Positions 31,390 to 40,487 of a stretch of DNA of 64,000 nucleotides are shown here, one piece after another. The first letter of the stretch is position 1; every line of letters starts with the position of its first letter. Below the pieces are notes generated by a model, which made no database searches, was not told the DNA's origin, and worked only from the letters and a program-made list of their open reading frames with translations. This DNA comes from CAZDDI01 sp964504195 (GTDB lineage: Bacteria > Chloroflexota > Anaerolineae > B4-G1 > SLSP01), in assembly GCA_964504195.1 (NCBI GenBank), contig CAZDDI010000008.1, positions 1 to 64,000 of the forward strand, written 5' to 3'. A program made the translations under genes and the position numbers.

Positions 31390-33110
31390 GCTTCGTCTCC
31401 CTTGTCTTTTCCGAGTAAAGCGTTGATACCGTCCAATAACTCATCATCCATGAACGAGCCTTTTTGCATCAGCATTTGAATCTGACCTTGCAGTTGTAAA
31501 CGCTCAGCAGGCGTCAATTCTTTAGCACTAATCACGATGACCGGAATATCTTTAAGCATCGAATCGGCTTTGAGCGCATCGAGCACCGCAAACCCGTCCA
31601 TGTCAGGCATCATCATATCCAACAGAATCAAATCAGGTCGGATGCGCTGAATTAAGGTCAGTCCCTCCAGGCCAGTATGCGCCTCGGAAATTTGGAAATC
31701 CCCCCGAGTTTGGAGAATGCGCCGCAACAGCCGCGCGGCATCCGGGTTATCTTCGACAATTGCAATCCGCCGCACGCGCTCGTCGAGATTGTCGAGCGCC
31801 CCCAAAATATCCTCGGAGGCGGGCGTCTTCGCGGTTGTCGGAAGTGGTGTCTCCACAGCTGAAGCGGGCAATACCTTGAGCCAGTCCTCTTCAAGAAGGA
31901 ATTTTTCCACTGGGAAAGTATGCCCGGAGCAATTAACCACAATCGTTTCGTTGCGCTGAATGATACCCTTGCCCAGCAATTTGAACAGGCCGGCGAAAGT
32001 AACAGCAGCAGCAGGTTCGATGGAAAGCCCTTCCATCTTGGCAAGTACATGGAGCGCGCGGAAAGTTTCCTCGTCGCTCACAGATTCAAAAACGCCGCCA
32101 TGTTTTTTCATCACATGATACAAGTAAGTATAGGCTGGGCCAGGTGAACCGGTAGCAATAGTGATGACGCGAGTGTTAGGATTAGTGATGGGTTCCGCTT
32201 CAGCCAACCCCTTTCTAAAAGCATGTACCATTGGCGCACAGCCACTGGCCTGAATGAGAGCGAGTTTGGGCAAGCGATCCACTAACCCCATCCGGTACAG
32301 CTCTTCATAAGCTTTCCAAAATCCCACCGGCCCCATCCCGCCGCTTACCGCTTGCAGATACCAATCGGGCGCGCGCCAGGGAATACCGGGCTTGGGCGGG
32401 CCTTGCTCTTGGGCCAATTGCTCAGCCACCTCAAAGGCCAAAGTCTTCATGCTCTCGCGTGTACCAACATCCCGAATGCCGCGATCAGCCAGAATGCCTT
32501 TGTGGGTGGCATAATGCTGCGCTACTTTTTTAGTGATGTCATAATTTGCAGTCACTTTCACTACTTCACTGCCGTAAATAGCAATCTCTCGCATCTTCTC
32601 CGGTGGAACCAGACTGGGCAAGAATGTCCACAGCTTGATACCGGCATGTGCAGAATAGGCCGAGTAAGAAATTGCGACGTTACCGGTAGAAGCGACCACC
32701 AGTTCCGTAATACCCGCGCATTTCATCATCGAAATCACCAGCGAGGCCTGCCGATCCTTAAAGGAATTGGTGGGGTTTTGTCGCTCGTCCTTGATGTAGA
32801 TATTGGGGGCGCCCAACATCATCCCCAGATTGTTCGCTCGCAACAGCGGCGTACCGCCTTCCCCCATCGTGATCTGGAACTCATCGTTGGCAAGAGGAAG
32901 CAGCTCACGATAACGCCAAAAAGTAAAGGGGCGTTTGGGTAAAATTTCGCGCCACAGCGCCTTGACTTCGGCGTAGGGATAGCGCACCTCCATCCAGTCG
33001 CAATTACAGCGGGGGCAGGGTGGCGTGGGCAGCCGGTAAGGTTGCAGATGTCCGCACTGCGAACATTCTAATTGAATCTCGATGGGTATGGCTGAAGGAA
33101 TAGTCAACAT
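31386..33110 (-). CDS. Threonine synthase-like PLP enzyme fused to a receiver domain
   Basis: A 574-residue fusion. Residues 14-38 hold a zinc-ribbon (CSQC..CPRC), and residues ~75-415 are a type II PLP enzyme of the threonine synthase family with PLP-binding Lys118 in NPTNSFKDRQ and a phosphate-binding loop ASTGNVAIS. Threonine synthase converts O-phosphohomoserine to threonine. After a short linker, residues 448-565 form a complete receiver domain: acidic pocket EDN (453-455), phosphoacceptor Asp498 in LLDMMMP, Ser/Thr switch region and Lys at SAK-like site. This joins amino-acid biosynthesis to two-component signalling. GAGGGGG lies eight bases before the ATG. Related PLP enzymes of other specificity cannot be excluded. 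Confidence 0.9.
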   Translation of the reverse strand: MLTIPSAIPIEIQLECSQCGHLQPYRLPTPPCPRCNCDWMEVRYPYAEVKALWREILPKRPFTFWRYRELLPLANDEFQITMGEGGTPLLRANNLGMMLGAPNIYIKDERQNPTNSFKDRQASLVISMMKCAGITELVVASTGNVAISYSAYSAHAGIKLWTFLPSLVPPEKMREIAIYGSEVVKVTANYDITKKVAQHYATHKGILADRGIRDVGTRESMKTLAFEVAEQLAQEQGPPKPGIPWRAPDWYLQAVSGGMGPVGFWKAYEELYRMGLVDRLPKLALIQASGCAPMVHAFRKGLAEAEPITNPNTRVITIATGSPGPAYTYLYHVMKKHGGVFESVSDEETFRALHVLAKMEGLSIEPAAAVTFAGLFKLLGKGIIQRNETIVVNCSGHTFPVEKFLLEEDWLKVLPASAVETPLPTTAKTPASEDILGALDNLDERVRRIAIVEDNPDAARLLRRILQTRGDFQISEAHTGLEGLTLIQRIRPDLILLDMMMPDMDGFAVLDALKADSMLKDIPVIVISAKELTPAERLQLQGQIQMLMQKGSFMDDELLDGINALLGKDKGDEA

Positions 33111-33160
33111 AGGATAAGCCCCCTCACAATATTTTCATTCGATGCTTAACAGAGCAGATC

Positions 33161-33292
33161 AATGCCATTCAGTTAAGACCTAGCAGGTTTCGTCCAAATT
33201 GGGTGAGGTAGTATTTTACCGGTGCATAACGACGTTTTGTAGACTCAAGACCTTGAAACCTACCAAGTCTAAGCCCTAAACTTAAGGGCATT
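33161..33292. repeat. ~130-bp MITE-like element, copy B
   Basis: Left end AATGCCATTCAGTTAAGACC and right end CCCTAAACTTAAGGGCATT correspond to copies A and C. The inner halves are decayed (CCTAGCAGGTTT, AACCTACCAAGTC), but the centre TATTTTACCGGTG is kept. It lies in the gap between two divergent operons; the rest of 33111-33439 shows nothing else. Confidence 0.75.
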
Positions 33293-33439
33293 GCAGAGCA
33301 GATAGGGTTCAACGAGTCACTACCTTGCATACTTGTAGATTAGCATAACTTTGTAGAACTTCAAGTCGCGGTTCGCGGTTAAGCACAGGACAATACGGCA
33401 ATTTACCCAATAGTTACGCTGGGATGTCTAACAGGGCGT

Positions 33440-33468
33440 TTGCCTTTTCTTTTAATTGCTCTTATAAT
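33440..33468 (+). promoter_or_regulatory. Sigma70-type promoter of the phospho-signalling operon
   Basis: TTGCCT at 33440-33445 and a perfect TATAAT at 33463-33468, spacer 17 bases. The predicted start of transcription, about 33475, is 28 bases before the kinase ATG. Confidence 0.75.
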
Positions 33469-33502
33469 CAATTCAACCTCTTTATTCGTCGAGGAAGGCA
33501 CG

Positions 33503-35656
33503 ATGCAAGGGCAAAAAGAAGACACAACTAATTCACAGGCAAACTCACGCGACACCAGTAAGGATACGCGCCGCATTCGCGGACTTTCCCGACGCCTACA
33601 ACGCCCCCTGTCCCCAGAATCCAATCTGGATGATCCATGGGCGCCACCCTTGGAGACTCCTCCAGAAACGCCCCCAGTAGCCGCCCCAGATAATACCCTC
33701 AAGACGCATACGATTGGGGTGCAATCAATACCGGGCGACAATTTATTGGAAACCCGTCAAGTGGCCGGGCACTTGCAGCCTGCTGCATCGAGTAAGCCCG
33801 CTGCACTGCTAGGGCAAGATGGCCTGCTTCCAGAAGCGATCAATCTACAAAACCGCTATAAGATTTTGGGAGTAATTGGTGTGGGTGGCATGGGCGCAGT
33901 GTATAAGGCGCAAGATATGCGCTTTCCGAATGTAATGCGTATTTGCGCCGTCAAAGAAATGATCAACACGGCCAGTGACCCCCAAATGCGCCAGATGATT
34001 ATCCGCAACTTCGAACGCGAAGCCAGTATTTTGGCGACCCTTAGCCATCCAGCTATTCCACAGGTCTATGACTATTTTACACAAGAGAGCCGCAGCTATC
34101 TGGTACTGGAATATGTCAGCGGGCAAGATTTGGAAGCCTGTCTATCTGAAACAGAAGGTTTCTTTTCCGAGGCGCAAGTCCTGAATTGGGCGGTTCAGAT
34201 GTGCGATGTACTGGCTTTCCTGCACAACAATAAACCACGACCAATTGTCTTCCGCGACCTCAAACCTTCAAACATTATGCTGGACGCTCACAACCGGATC
34301 CGCCTGGTAGATTTCGGCATCGCGAAGCTCTTCCAAAGCGGCGAAAAAGGCACGATGATCGGCACCGAAGGCTACGCACCGCCGGAACAGTATCGTGGCA
34401 TCGCCGAACCACGCTGCGATGTCTATGCACTCTGTGCTACGCTGCATCATCTCCTCAGCAAACAAGACCCCCGCCTGGAGCCGCCCTTCTCTTTCCACGA
34501 ACGGCCGGTCTACAAGACCAACCCTACCGTTTCACGAGAGCTGGTAGAGGTGCTAGAACGCGGGTTAGAATATGACATCAATAAGCGGTGGGGCTCAGCG
34601 GAAGAGCTGAAGCGCGCCTTCCTGGCATTGTCAGCAGCACGCGGTTTGCAAGCAAGCAATAGTCAAGCCGGAGAAACGTCCGCGTTTGACACTGGCATGA
34701 TCAAGCCGCAATGGCGCTTCGCCTGTGAGGACGAAATTCGCGGCTCACTCGCAATAGCAAACGAGATGGTCTATGTTCCCTCATACGACCACAACTTGTA
34801 TGCCCTAGAGCAAAATTCGGGCAAGTTTGTATGGAAATACGCTGCTGAAAACGGTATTGGTGCCAGTCCACTAATAGTAGAAGGTAATGTGGTAGTATTC
34901 GGCTCCACAGATACGGTTGTATATGGCGTGGACGCGCGCACGGGCCGGCTGGCCTGGACTGTGCCCACACAGGGCAAGGTCTACAGCTCCCCCGCCAGTG
35001 AATTCGGGCATATCTTCATCGGTTCAGATGATCGCAATCTCTACGCTATCCACGCCCTGAGCGGGCGACTCTCATGGAAATTTATGGCGGATGGAGCTAT
35101 CCGCGTGCGCCCGGCAATCGGCGAAAACATGATTATCTTTGCCTGCCAACAAGGCATGGTTTATGCGCTTAACCTGAACCGCGAGGTGCGGTGGCGCTTC
35201 CGCGCCCGCCGCGCCTTCCTCTCTTCGCCGGTTATCCATGACGGGCTGGTATATATCGGTTCGGTAGACTGGAATCTCTATGCGCTCGATCTGCGTTCAG
35301 GCTGGTCGGCCTGGCGTTATCGCGCGGGCGGCCCAATTATCTCCACACCCGCAGTGTGGAATAAGCAAATCTGTTTCGGATCCACTGATGGGTATTTATA
35401 CGCCTTAGACCTTGACGGCGGGCGGTTGATTTGGCGCTACCAGACGGAAGATCAAATTACAGCCTCTCCCCTGTTCTATAACGAGGCTGTCTACTTCGGG
35501 GGGGTGGATGGTTATATCTATTGCCTGGATGCCCAAACCGGCACGTTGCGCTGGCGCTATCAGACCGAAGGCCCTATCACCAGCACCCCCGTCATCGAAG
35601 CCGGCATATTATACATCGGTTCTTCGGATCACTATGTCTACGCCATTCCGGTTTAA
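33503..35656 (+). CDS. Ser/Thr protein kinase with C-terminal PQQ beta-propeller
   Basis: A 717-residue cytoplasmic protein (ATG 33503 after GAGGAAG). Residues 1-115 are a low-complexity basic then Pro-rich region. Residues 118-385 are a Hanks-type kinase: glycine loop GVGGMGAVY, Lys151 in CAVKEM, catalytic loop VFRDLKPSNIML (250-260; His of HRD is Phe), DFG 270-272, and the PPEQ anchoring motif. Residues ~402-717 carry seven or eight PQQ/quinoprotein-like blades with repeating 'YALDLRSG--WRYR' units, presumably a ligand- or protein-binding propeller. No membrane helix is seen. It heads an operon with a PP2C phosphatase and an FHA protein. Confidence 0.93.
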   Translation: MQGQKEDTTNSQANSRDTSKDTRRIRGLSRRLQRPLSPESNLDDPWAPPLETPPETPPVAAPDNTLKTHTIGVQSIPGDNLLETRQVAGHLQPAASSKPAALLGQDGLLPEAINLQNRYKILGVIGVGGMGAVYKAQDMRFPNVMRICAVKEMINTASDPQMRQMIIRNFEREASILATLSHPAIPQVYDYFTQESRSYLVLEYVSGQDLEACLSETEGFFSEAQVLNWAVQMCDVLAFLHNNKPRPIVFRDLKPSNIMLDAHNRIRLVDFGIAKLFQSGEKGTMIGTEGYAPPEQYRGIAEPRCDVYALCATLHHLLSKQDPRLEPPFSFHERPVYKTNPTVSRELVEVLERGLEYDINKRWGSAEELKRAFLALSAARGLQASNSQAGETSAFDTGMIKPQWRFACEDEIRGSLAIANEMVYVPSYDHNLYALEQNSGKFVWKYAAENGIGASPLIVEGNVVVFGSTDTVVYGVDARTGRLAWTVPTQGKVYSSPASEFGHIFIGSDDRNLYAIHALSGRLSWKFMADGAIRVRPAIGENMIIFACQQGMVYALNLNREVRWRFRARRAFLSSPVIHDGLVYIGSVDWNLYALDLRSGWSAWRYRAGGPIISTPAVWNKQICFGSTDGYLYALDLDGGRLIWRYQTEDQITASPLFYNEAVYFGGVDGYIYCLDAQTGTLRWRYQTEGPITSTPVIEAGILYIGSSDHYVYAIPV

Positions 35657-35679
35657 TTCCACAGTGAGGGCTGTCAATT

Positions 35680-36678
35680 ATGCCAATCAAAAACCTGTTT
35701 AATCGGCTCTTTTCTAGCGGCGAACCTGCCCCAGTGCCCCCAACCGCACCGGCTCCCCCCCCAGAGGTGCAGGTTGCGCCCCCCGCGGCACACACTACCC
35801 CAGCCACGCCGCCACAGTCAACTCCGCAAGATGCGTTGACTACTATCCCCTTACCCGTGGCTACTGCCAAACCAACCACGTCCCCGCGTTCGGCAGTCAC
35901 ATTCCGCGTAGGGCGAGCAACTGACGTAGGGCGTGTACGCACACATAATGAGGATGCGCTCTATGTCTTTACCGGCGAGCAAGAAGGCAGCAGTGCCGTG
36001 CCACCTTTTGGCCTGTTCGTCCTCGCTGACGGGATGGGCGGACACCAATCAGGCGAATTCGCCAGCTCATTGGCGTGTCGCGTGGTGGCTGAGCAATTGC
36101 TGGGTAAAGTCTATCTCTCCATCCTCGGCAGCTTCGACCGGGATGCAAATCAGCCCGCGCTACGCGATGTAGTTAGCGAAGCGGTCGCGGCAGCCAACAT
36201 GTTCGTTTCACAGACATTGCCTGGCAGCGGTACTACGCTCACCTGTGGCATGGTGATGGGTGAACGCTTACTCATCGGACATGTTGGAGACAGTCGCGCC
36301 TATTTGCTACGCCCGGATACAGAACCGCTGTTATTGACCAATGACCACTCGTTGGTCCATCGCTTGATGGAAATGGGCCAATTGACCGCCGAAGAAGCCG
36401 CCATACACCCGCAGCGCAACGTATTATACCGCGCCGTGGGACAAGGTTCCGCGTTAGATGTGGATGTGGCCTTACACACGATGCACCAGGGGGACCGGCT
36501 TTTGTTATGTTCGGACGGTTTATGGAATATGCTCTCTGAAGCCGAAGTCTGGGCGTTGATTGACAGGGCCGCCACACCACAAGAAGCCTGTGATTGGCTC
36601 GTGGCAGCAGCAAATGAGGCCGGCGGCAATGATAACACCACGGTTATCTTAGTTGAAATTCTACGAGATTTAGCGTGA
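35680..36678 (+). CDS. PP2C-type Ser/Thr protein phosphatase
   Basis: A 332-residue protein. After a Pro/Ala-rich linker (15-70), residues ~72-330 form a PPM/PP2C domain with the metal-binding aspartates in THNEDALYV, VLADGMGGHQSGE, LLLCSDGLWN and GGNDNTTVIL. It would remove phosphate from targets of the kinase encoded 23 bases upstream. It overlaps the DnaJ-VWA gene by four bases. Confidence 0.94.
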   Translation: MPIKNLFNRLFSSGEPAPVPPTAPAPPPEVQVAPPAAHTTPATPPQSTPQDALTTIPLPVATAKPTTSPRSAVTFRVGRATDVGRVRTHNEDALYVFTGEQEGSSAVPPFGLFVLADGMGGHQSGEFASSLACRVVAEQLLGKVYLSILGSFDRDANQPALRDVVSEAVAAANMFVSQTLPGSGTTLTCGMVMGERLLIGHVGDSRAYLLRPDTEPLLLTNDHSLVHRLMEMGQLTAEEAAIHPQRNVLYRAVGQGSALDVDVALHTMHQGDRLLLCSDGLWNMLSEAEVWALIDRAATPQEACDWLVAAANEAGGNDNTTVILVEILRDLA

Positions 36679-38177
36679 CCAAACTCGATCCGCAAAAAGA
36701 CTATTACGCCATCCTGGAGCTGACCCCAGAAGCTGATACCGAAACGCTAAAACGCGCCTATCGGGAGCTAGCACGGCGGCACCATCCTGACAGCGGCAGC
36801 GGGGATGTTGAGGCGTTCCGGCTGGTTCAGGAAGCGTATGATGTCTTGCGCGACACGGCGTTACGTCGTGCATACGACCGGCAACGCGGCAGACGCGGCA
36901 GGGACGCGGAAGGCCCCATCAACTGGACTATGACGCTGAGCCGGGAAACACTGCCCGCACTTGCTACGCAGCAAATGCTCTACGCGCTGGTAGAGATTGT
37001 CTCAACTGCCAAAGAAACCGCCGGGCGTCAACCCCTGAATCTGGCGCTGGTGGTAGATCGCAGCAACTCCATGCGCGGGATTCGCATGGAAAATGTTAAG
37101 CTTGCGGCGCTAGATCTGCTCGATTATCTTGAACCAGGTGATCGGCTTGCAATGATAGCCTTTAACGACCGGGCTGAAGTGCTGATTCCTTCCACGCTGG
37201 CCTCAGACAAGCGTAATTTACGTTCTCCGATTACAAGTCTAGTAGCAGGCGGCGGCACAGAGATTTACCAGGGCTTGTTAGCGGGGATAGAACAAGTGCG
37301 CCGCTTCGGAAATGCCCACAAGGTCAATCATGTGATATTGCTCACCGATGGGCGCACCTATGGCGATGAAGAACGCTCTTTACAAGAGGTGCAGCGCGCA
37401 ACAACCTCGGGTATCGGTGTCTCAGCGATGGGGATTGGTGAGGATTGGAACGATTTCTTCCTGGATAACTTGGCGCAACGTGGTGGGGGGATCTCAAGCT
37501 ACATTCAGAGTCCCTCACAGATTCGCCAAATGCTACGCGATCACCTGCAAGGGTTAGGCTCACTACTGGCACGCGATCTCAAGTTCGTCACCAATCTAAC
37601 GGACTATGTGCAGGTACAAGCTGTACATCGCGTCTTGCCGCACATGGAACATTTGGGGACCCCGCAACACAACACAATTGCCGTGGGCCGATTGGAGGCA
37701 GATCAACCCATCGCCTTGCTGTTAGATTTGCTGGTCGAACATAACGAAGTGGGTCGCCGAAGATTAGCGCGATTTGAGTTGGAAGGGATGCTATTGAAAG
37801 GAGATAAACCCCTACGACTGCGCCATGACTTGGAAGTGACATTCGCACACAGCCCTCAGGAATCCCCCGTCCCCCCCCGCATTCTCAATCATCTCTCGCG
37901 CTTGAGCGTGTACCGCCTCCAAGAGCGTGCCTGGTTAGCGTTGGAAAGTGGCGATGCCAAACAAGCTACAAGTCTATTGAATGTAGCTGCCACGCGACTT
38001 TTCGATATGGGATACCGCGATCTTGCACAAGCCGCACTGCTCGAAGCCGGGCGGATGGCTCAAGGTGCCGCTCCCTCATCGGGTGGACGAAAGAAACTGC
38101 GATATGGAACGCGCGCGCTATCAATTCCTACACATACAGAACCCGCGCAGACAGAAGGAGTAGAGCATGACAGATAA
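36675..38177 (+). CDS. J-domain and von Willebrand A-domain fusion protein
   Basis: A 500-residue cytoplasmic protein. Residues 8-70 are a J domain with the HPD motif (37-39), which stimulates an Hsp70 ATPase. Residues ~115-310 are a VWA domain with an intact metal site (MIDAS: DRSNS at 128-132, a later Thr, and LTDGRTYGDE), which binds protein ligands through a divalent ion. The C-terminal ~190 residues are beta-rich and then helical, without a known family. Its GTG/ATG overlap with the phosphatase and the 11-base overlap with the FHA gene show tight coupling. It may recruit DnaK to a complex controlled by phosphorylation; that is inference. Confidence 0.9.
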   Translation: MTKLDPQKDYYAILELTPEADTETLKRAYRELARRHHPDSGSGDVEAFRLVQEAYDVLRDTALRRAYDRQRGRRGRDAEGPINWTMTLSRETLPALATQQMLYALVEIVSTAKETAGRQPLNLALVVDRSNSMRGIRMENVKLAALDLLDYLEPGDRLAMIAFNDRAEVLIPSTLASDKRNLRSPITSLVAGGGTEIYQGLLAGIEQVRRFGNAHKVNHVILLTDGRTYGDEERSLQEVQRATTSGIGVSAMGIGEDWNDFFLDNLAQRGGGISSYIQSPSQIRQMLRDHLQGLGSLLARDLKFVTNLTDYVQVQAVHRVLPHMEHLGTPQHNTIAVGRLEADQPIALLLDLLVEHNEVGRRRLARFELEGMLLKGDKPLRLRHDLEVTFAHSPQESPVPPRILNHLSRLSVYRLQERAWLALESGDAKQATSLLNVAATRLFDMGYRDLAQAALLEAGRMAQGAAPSSGGRKKLRYGTRALSIPTHTEPAQTEGVEHDR

Positions 38178-38694
38178 GGGAAGCAAGGTAATTTGTCCAT
38201 CTTGCGGAGCCGAGAATCTTCCCGGCACGCTGTTCTGTGTACAATGTGGCACTTATTTACCTTCGGGAGGGCCATTACGCACAGAGCCGCTCGTGGAACA
38301 GGCGGAGCGACGCAAAGAAGCTGGCGGAAAGGGTGATGGCGACACCGCCGGCAAGGCGCTCAGCATTGAAGCCGAGATTATCAATACCGGACGCAAAGTG
38401 CTGCTTTCTGCTGAGTGGGAAATTCTTGCGGGGCGACTGGATGCCGCGCACGGCATCTTCCCAGAGCTCGATATGACTGCTGATGGCGGTCTAGAACATG
38501 GGGTCTCACGTCGGCACGCCCGCATCTATACACGAGACGGCGCATGCTTCGTCGAAGACCTTGACAGTACAAACGGAACCTTTCTCAATAACGAGCGGTT
38601 AACGTCTTACCTGCCTTTCCGCTTTAGAAACGGTGACGTTTTAATGCTCGGAACATTGCAAGTTAAAATCCATATCTATACAGGTGGGAATTAG
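38167..38694 (+). CDS. Zinc-ribbon FHA protein
   Basis: A 175-residue protein. Residues 10-30 are a zinc ribbon (CPSCGAENLPGTLFCVQCG). Residues ~75-170 are a forkhead-associated domain with the conserved GR, SRRHARI and DSTNGTFLN motifs, which binds phosphothreonine peptides. It is a natural reader of the kinase in the same operon, whose N-terminal Thr-rich region could be its ligand. GAAGGAG precedes the ATG by seven bases, inside the end of the DnaJ-VWA gene. Confidence 0.93.
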   Translation: MTDKGSKVICPSCGAENLPGTLFCVQCGTYLPSGGPLRTEPLVEQAERRKEAGGKGDGDTAGKALSIEAEIINTGRKVLLSAEWEILAGRLDAAHGIFPELDMTADGGLEHGVSRRHARIYTRDGACFVEDLDSTNGTFLNNERLTSYLPFRFRNGDVLMLGTLQVKIHIYTGGN

Positions 38695-38714
38695 AACTTA
38701 CAAGGAGTTACATT

Positions 38715-38957
38715 ATGCCATACACGCTACTATTGCACATTTTGAACGAAGATGCGGTCATCGGTGAGGTCGAAGAACTCCCAAGTCCTACCAGTAGCTA
38801 CTTGATGCTCAATAGTCCCCGGCTACGCGATGGGCGCGATGTCTCATACTTGCTACCGGAAACCAACATCGTCATTTATCCGTGGGTACGCATCCATAGC
38901 GTCGAAGTGCTTCCCACGGAAGGAGACGAGAAACTTGTCACCTTCGTCCGCGAATAA
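38715..38957 (+). CDS. 80-residue small protein of the signalling operon
   Basis: Begins MPYTLLLHILNEDAV and has a predicted all-beta pattern with no membrane helix: strands ILNEDAVIGEVEEL, SYLMLNSPRL, VIYPWVRIHSVEVL and KLVTFVRE. No family was recognised. AAGGAG lies eight bases before the ATG. The gene is 20 bases from the FHA gene, and its 3' end overlaps the start of the response regulator, so it belongs to the operon. Confidence 0.7.
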   Translation: MPYTLLLHILNEDAVIGEVEELPSPTSSYLMLNSPRLRDGRDVSYLLPETNIVIYPWVRIHSVEVLPTEGDEKLVTFVRE

Positions 38958-39654
38958 ACCTGCACCGCTGGTACTAGTAGTAGATGACGAACCCCGCATT
39001 GTGCGCTTTGTGCGGGTCAATCTGGAAATGGAGAGTTTTCGGGTCATTGAAGCAGGGAATGGACTGGAAGCCTTGTCGCTAGTGCGCGAGCGACTGCCAG
39101 CACTGGTATTGCTAGATGTAATGATGCCAGAAATGGACGGCCTGGAGACACTGCGCATGATCCGCGAAACCTCTCATGTGCCGGTAATTTTGCTTACCGT
39201 ACGCAACACCGAAGATGACAAAGTGCGCGGGCTAGAATTGGGGGCAGACGATTACATCACCAAACCCTTTAGTCCACGGGAGCTAGTGAGCCGCGTACGG
39301 GCTGTCTTGCGCCGGGTAACTCCATTGGGGGCTGTTGAGACGGGCTTGCTTGACATTGATGAACGGCTAAGCATAGATCTGAACACTGCCGAAGTTATTA
39401 TCGCAGGAGAGCGCGTCAAGTTACGGCCTACAGAATTCCGACTCTTACGGCAATTGATTGAAAATGCCGGGGTTACGCTTGCTTACGAAGATTTATTGTC
39501 CCGCGTGTGGGGCCCTGAGTATGTGGATGCAACGCATTATTTGCGCTTGTATATAAACTATTTGCGGCAAAAAATCGAACCTATTCCTGGAGACCCCCAT
39601 TACATCTTCAACGAACGGGGATGGGGGTATCGTTTTGTAAACTTCCGCAACTGA
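38935..39654 (+). CDS. OmpR/PhoB-family response regulator
   Basis: A 239-residue regulator. The best start is TTG 38935, which has AAGGAGAC eight bases upstream and lies within the last codons of the preceding gene; ATGs further upstream would read back through that gene. The receiver domain (10-125) has DDE, phosphoacceptor Asp61 (LLDVMMP), Thr in LLT and Lys in TKPF. The C-terminal winged helix (about 145-235) is of the OmpR type (LRPTEFRLL, LLSRVWG, RGWGYRF). It binds DNA when phosphorylated. No histidine kinase is in this operon, so its donor is elsewhere, or it is modified by the Ser/Thr kinase. Confidence 0.92.
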   Translation: MSPSSANKPAPLVLVVDDEPRIVRFVRVNLEMESFRVIEAGNGLEALSLVRERLPALVLLDVMMPEMDGLETLRMIRETSHVPVILLTVRNTEDDKVRGLELGADDYITKPFSPRELVSRVRAVLRRVTPLGAVETGLLDIDERLSIDLNTAEVIIAGERVKLRPTEFRLLRQLIENAGVTLAYEDLLSRVWGPEYVDATHYLRLYINYLRQKIEPIPGDPHYIFNERGWGYRFVNFRN

Positions 39655-39712
39655 CTGCGGTTGTGGTTATGCTATAAGTTAGCTTGCTTCGCCGATTTCT
39701 AGGGGGATTGCT

Positions 39713-40228
39713 ATGAAACAATGTAAAGTGTTGATTACCGGGCCGTTCAATGCCGGAAAAACTGAGTTTGTGCGGCAGGCCAGCGATATTGAGATTGTGG
39801 ACACCAATCGCCGCATTACGGATCCACAAGCACAAGCCGTCAAAGAAGAAACCACCGTGGCCATGGATTACGGACAAGTGCGCGTCGGCGGGATGCTCTT
39901 ACACCTGTACGGCACGCCCGGACAAGCGCGCTTCGAGTTCATGTGGGACATTCTTTCTACTGATATGGACTTTTTTATTGTCGTCGTAGACAGCTGCGAC
40001 CGCGCCAGTTTGATGGATGTTAAGCAGATTTTACGGCTCTTCCGCAAGCATAAAAAAATCCCCTACCTAATTGCAGCCAACAAACAGGACGGCACTGCCC
40101 CCATCGCGCCCGAAGAATTACGGCGCGCGCTAAGTGTAGATGAAAAAGTCCCCATAGTCCCCTGCATAGCACGGGACAAAAAAAGCGTGCACCAGGTGTT
40201 GGAACAAGTTACCCACTTGTTAGCATAG
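39713..40228 (+). CDS. MglA/Ras-like small GTPase
   Basis: A 171-residue GTPase. P-loop GPFNAGKT (10-17), G2 Thr in EETTVAMDYG, G3 region YGTPGQ (where Ras has DTAGQ) and G4 ANKQD are all visible. This is the pattern of the small Rup/MglA-related GTPases that occur beside signalling genes. It acts as a nucleotide-dependent switch; a GTPase-activating partner of the Roadblock type is not seen nearby. AGGGGG precedes the ATG by six bases. It lies 58 bases after the response regulator and ends at a terminator. Confidence 0.9.
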   Translation: MKQCKVLITGPFNAGKTEFVRQASDIEIVDTNRRITDPQAQAVKEETTVAMDYGQVRVGGMLLHLYGTPGQARFEFMWDILSTDMDFFIVVVDSCDRASLMDVKQILRLFRKHKKIPYLIAANKQDGTAPIAPEELRRALSVDEKVPIVPCIARDKKSVHQVLEQVTHLLA

Positions 40229-40248
40229 GGACGCTAAGTATGAACTTG

Positions 40249-40280
40249 ATCCCCTCGCAAAGGTTCGCGAGGGGATTTTC
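40249..40280 (+). terminator. Rho-independent terminator
   Basis: Stem ATCCCCTCGC / GCGAGGGGAT with loop AAAGGTTC, followed by TTTTCTG; 20 bases after the GTPase stop. It closes the phospho-signalling operon. Confidence 0.85.
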
Positions 40281-40487
40281 TGTTCCACCCCGTGACGAAA
40301 CTCCAACTTTTGAGGAAACCTGTATCTCGGTTTCTTATACTTTTGTGCTATACTTGATTGAATCACATCTTTCACACAGCTAATTTCGGCAGGCGCAAGC
40401 ATCAGATTGAATAGCCTGGAGATTGCCGCCAAACCGCAAGCTTTTTCATCCTGTTGTCTTCATATTTTTAGAGAAGGGAGGTCACCC

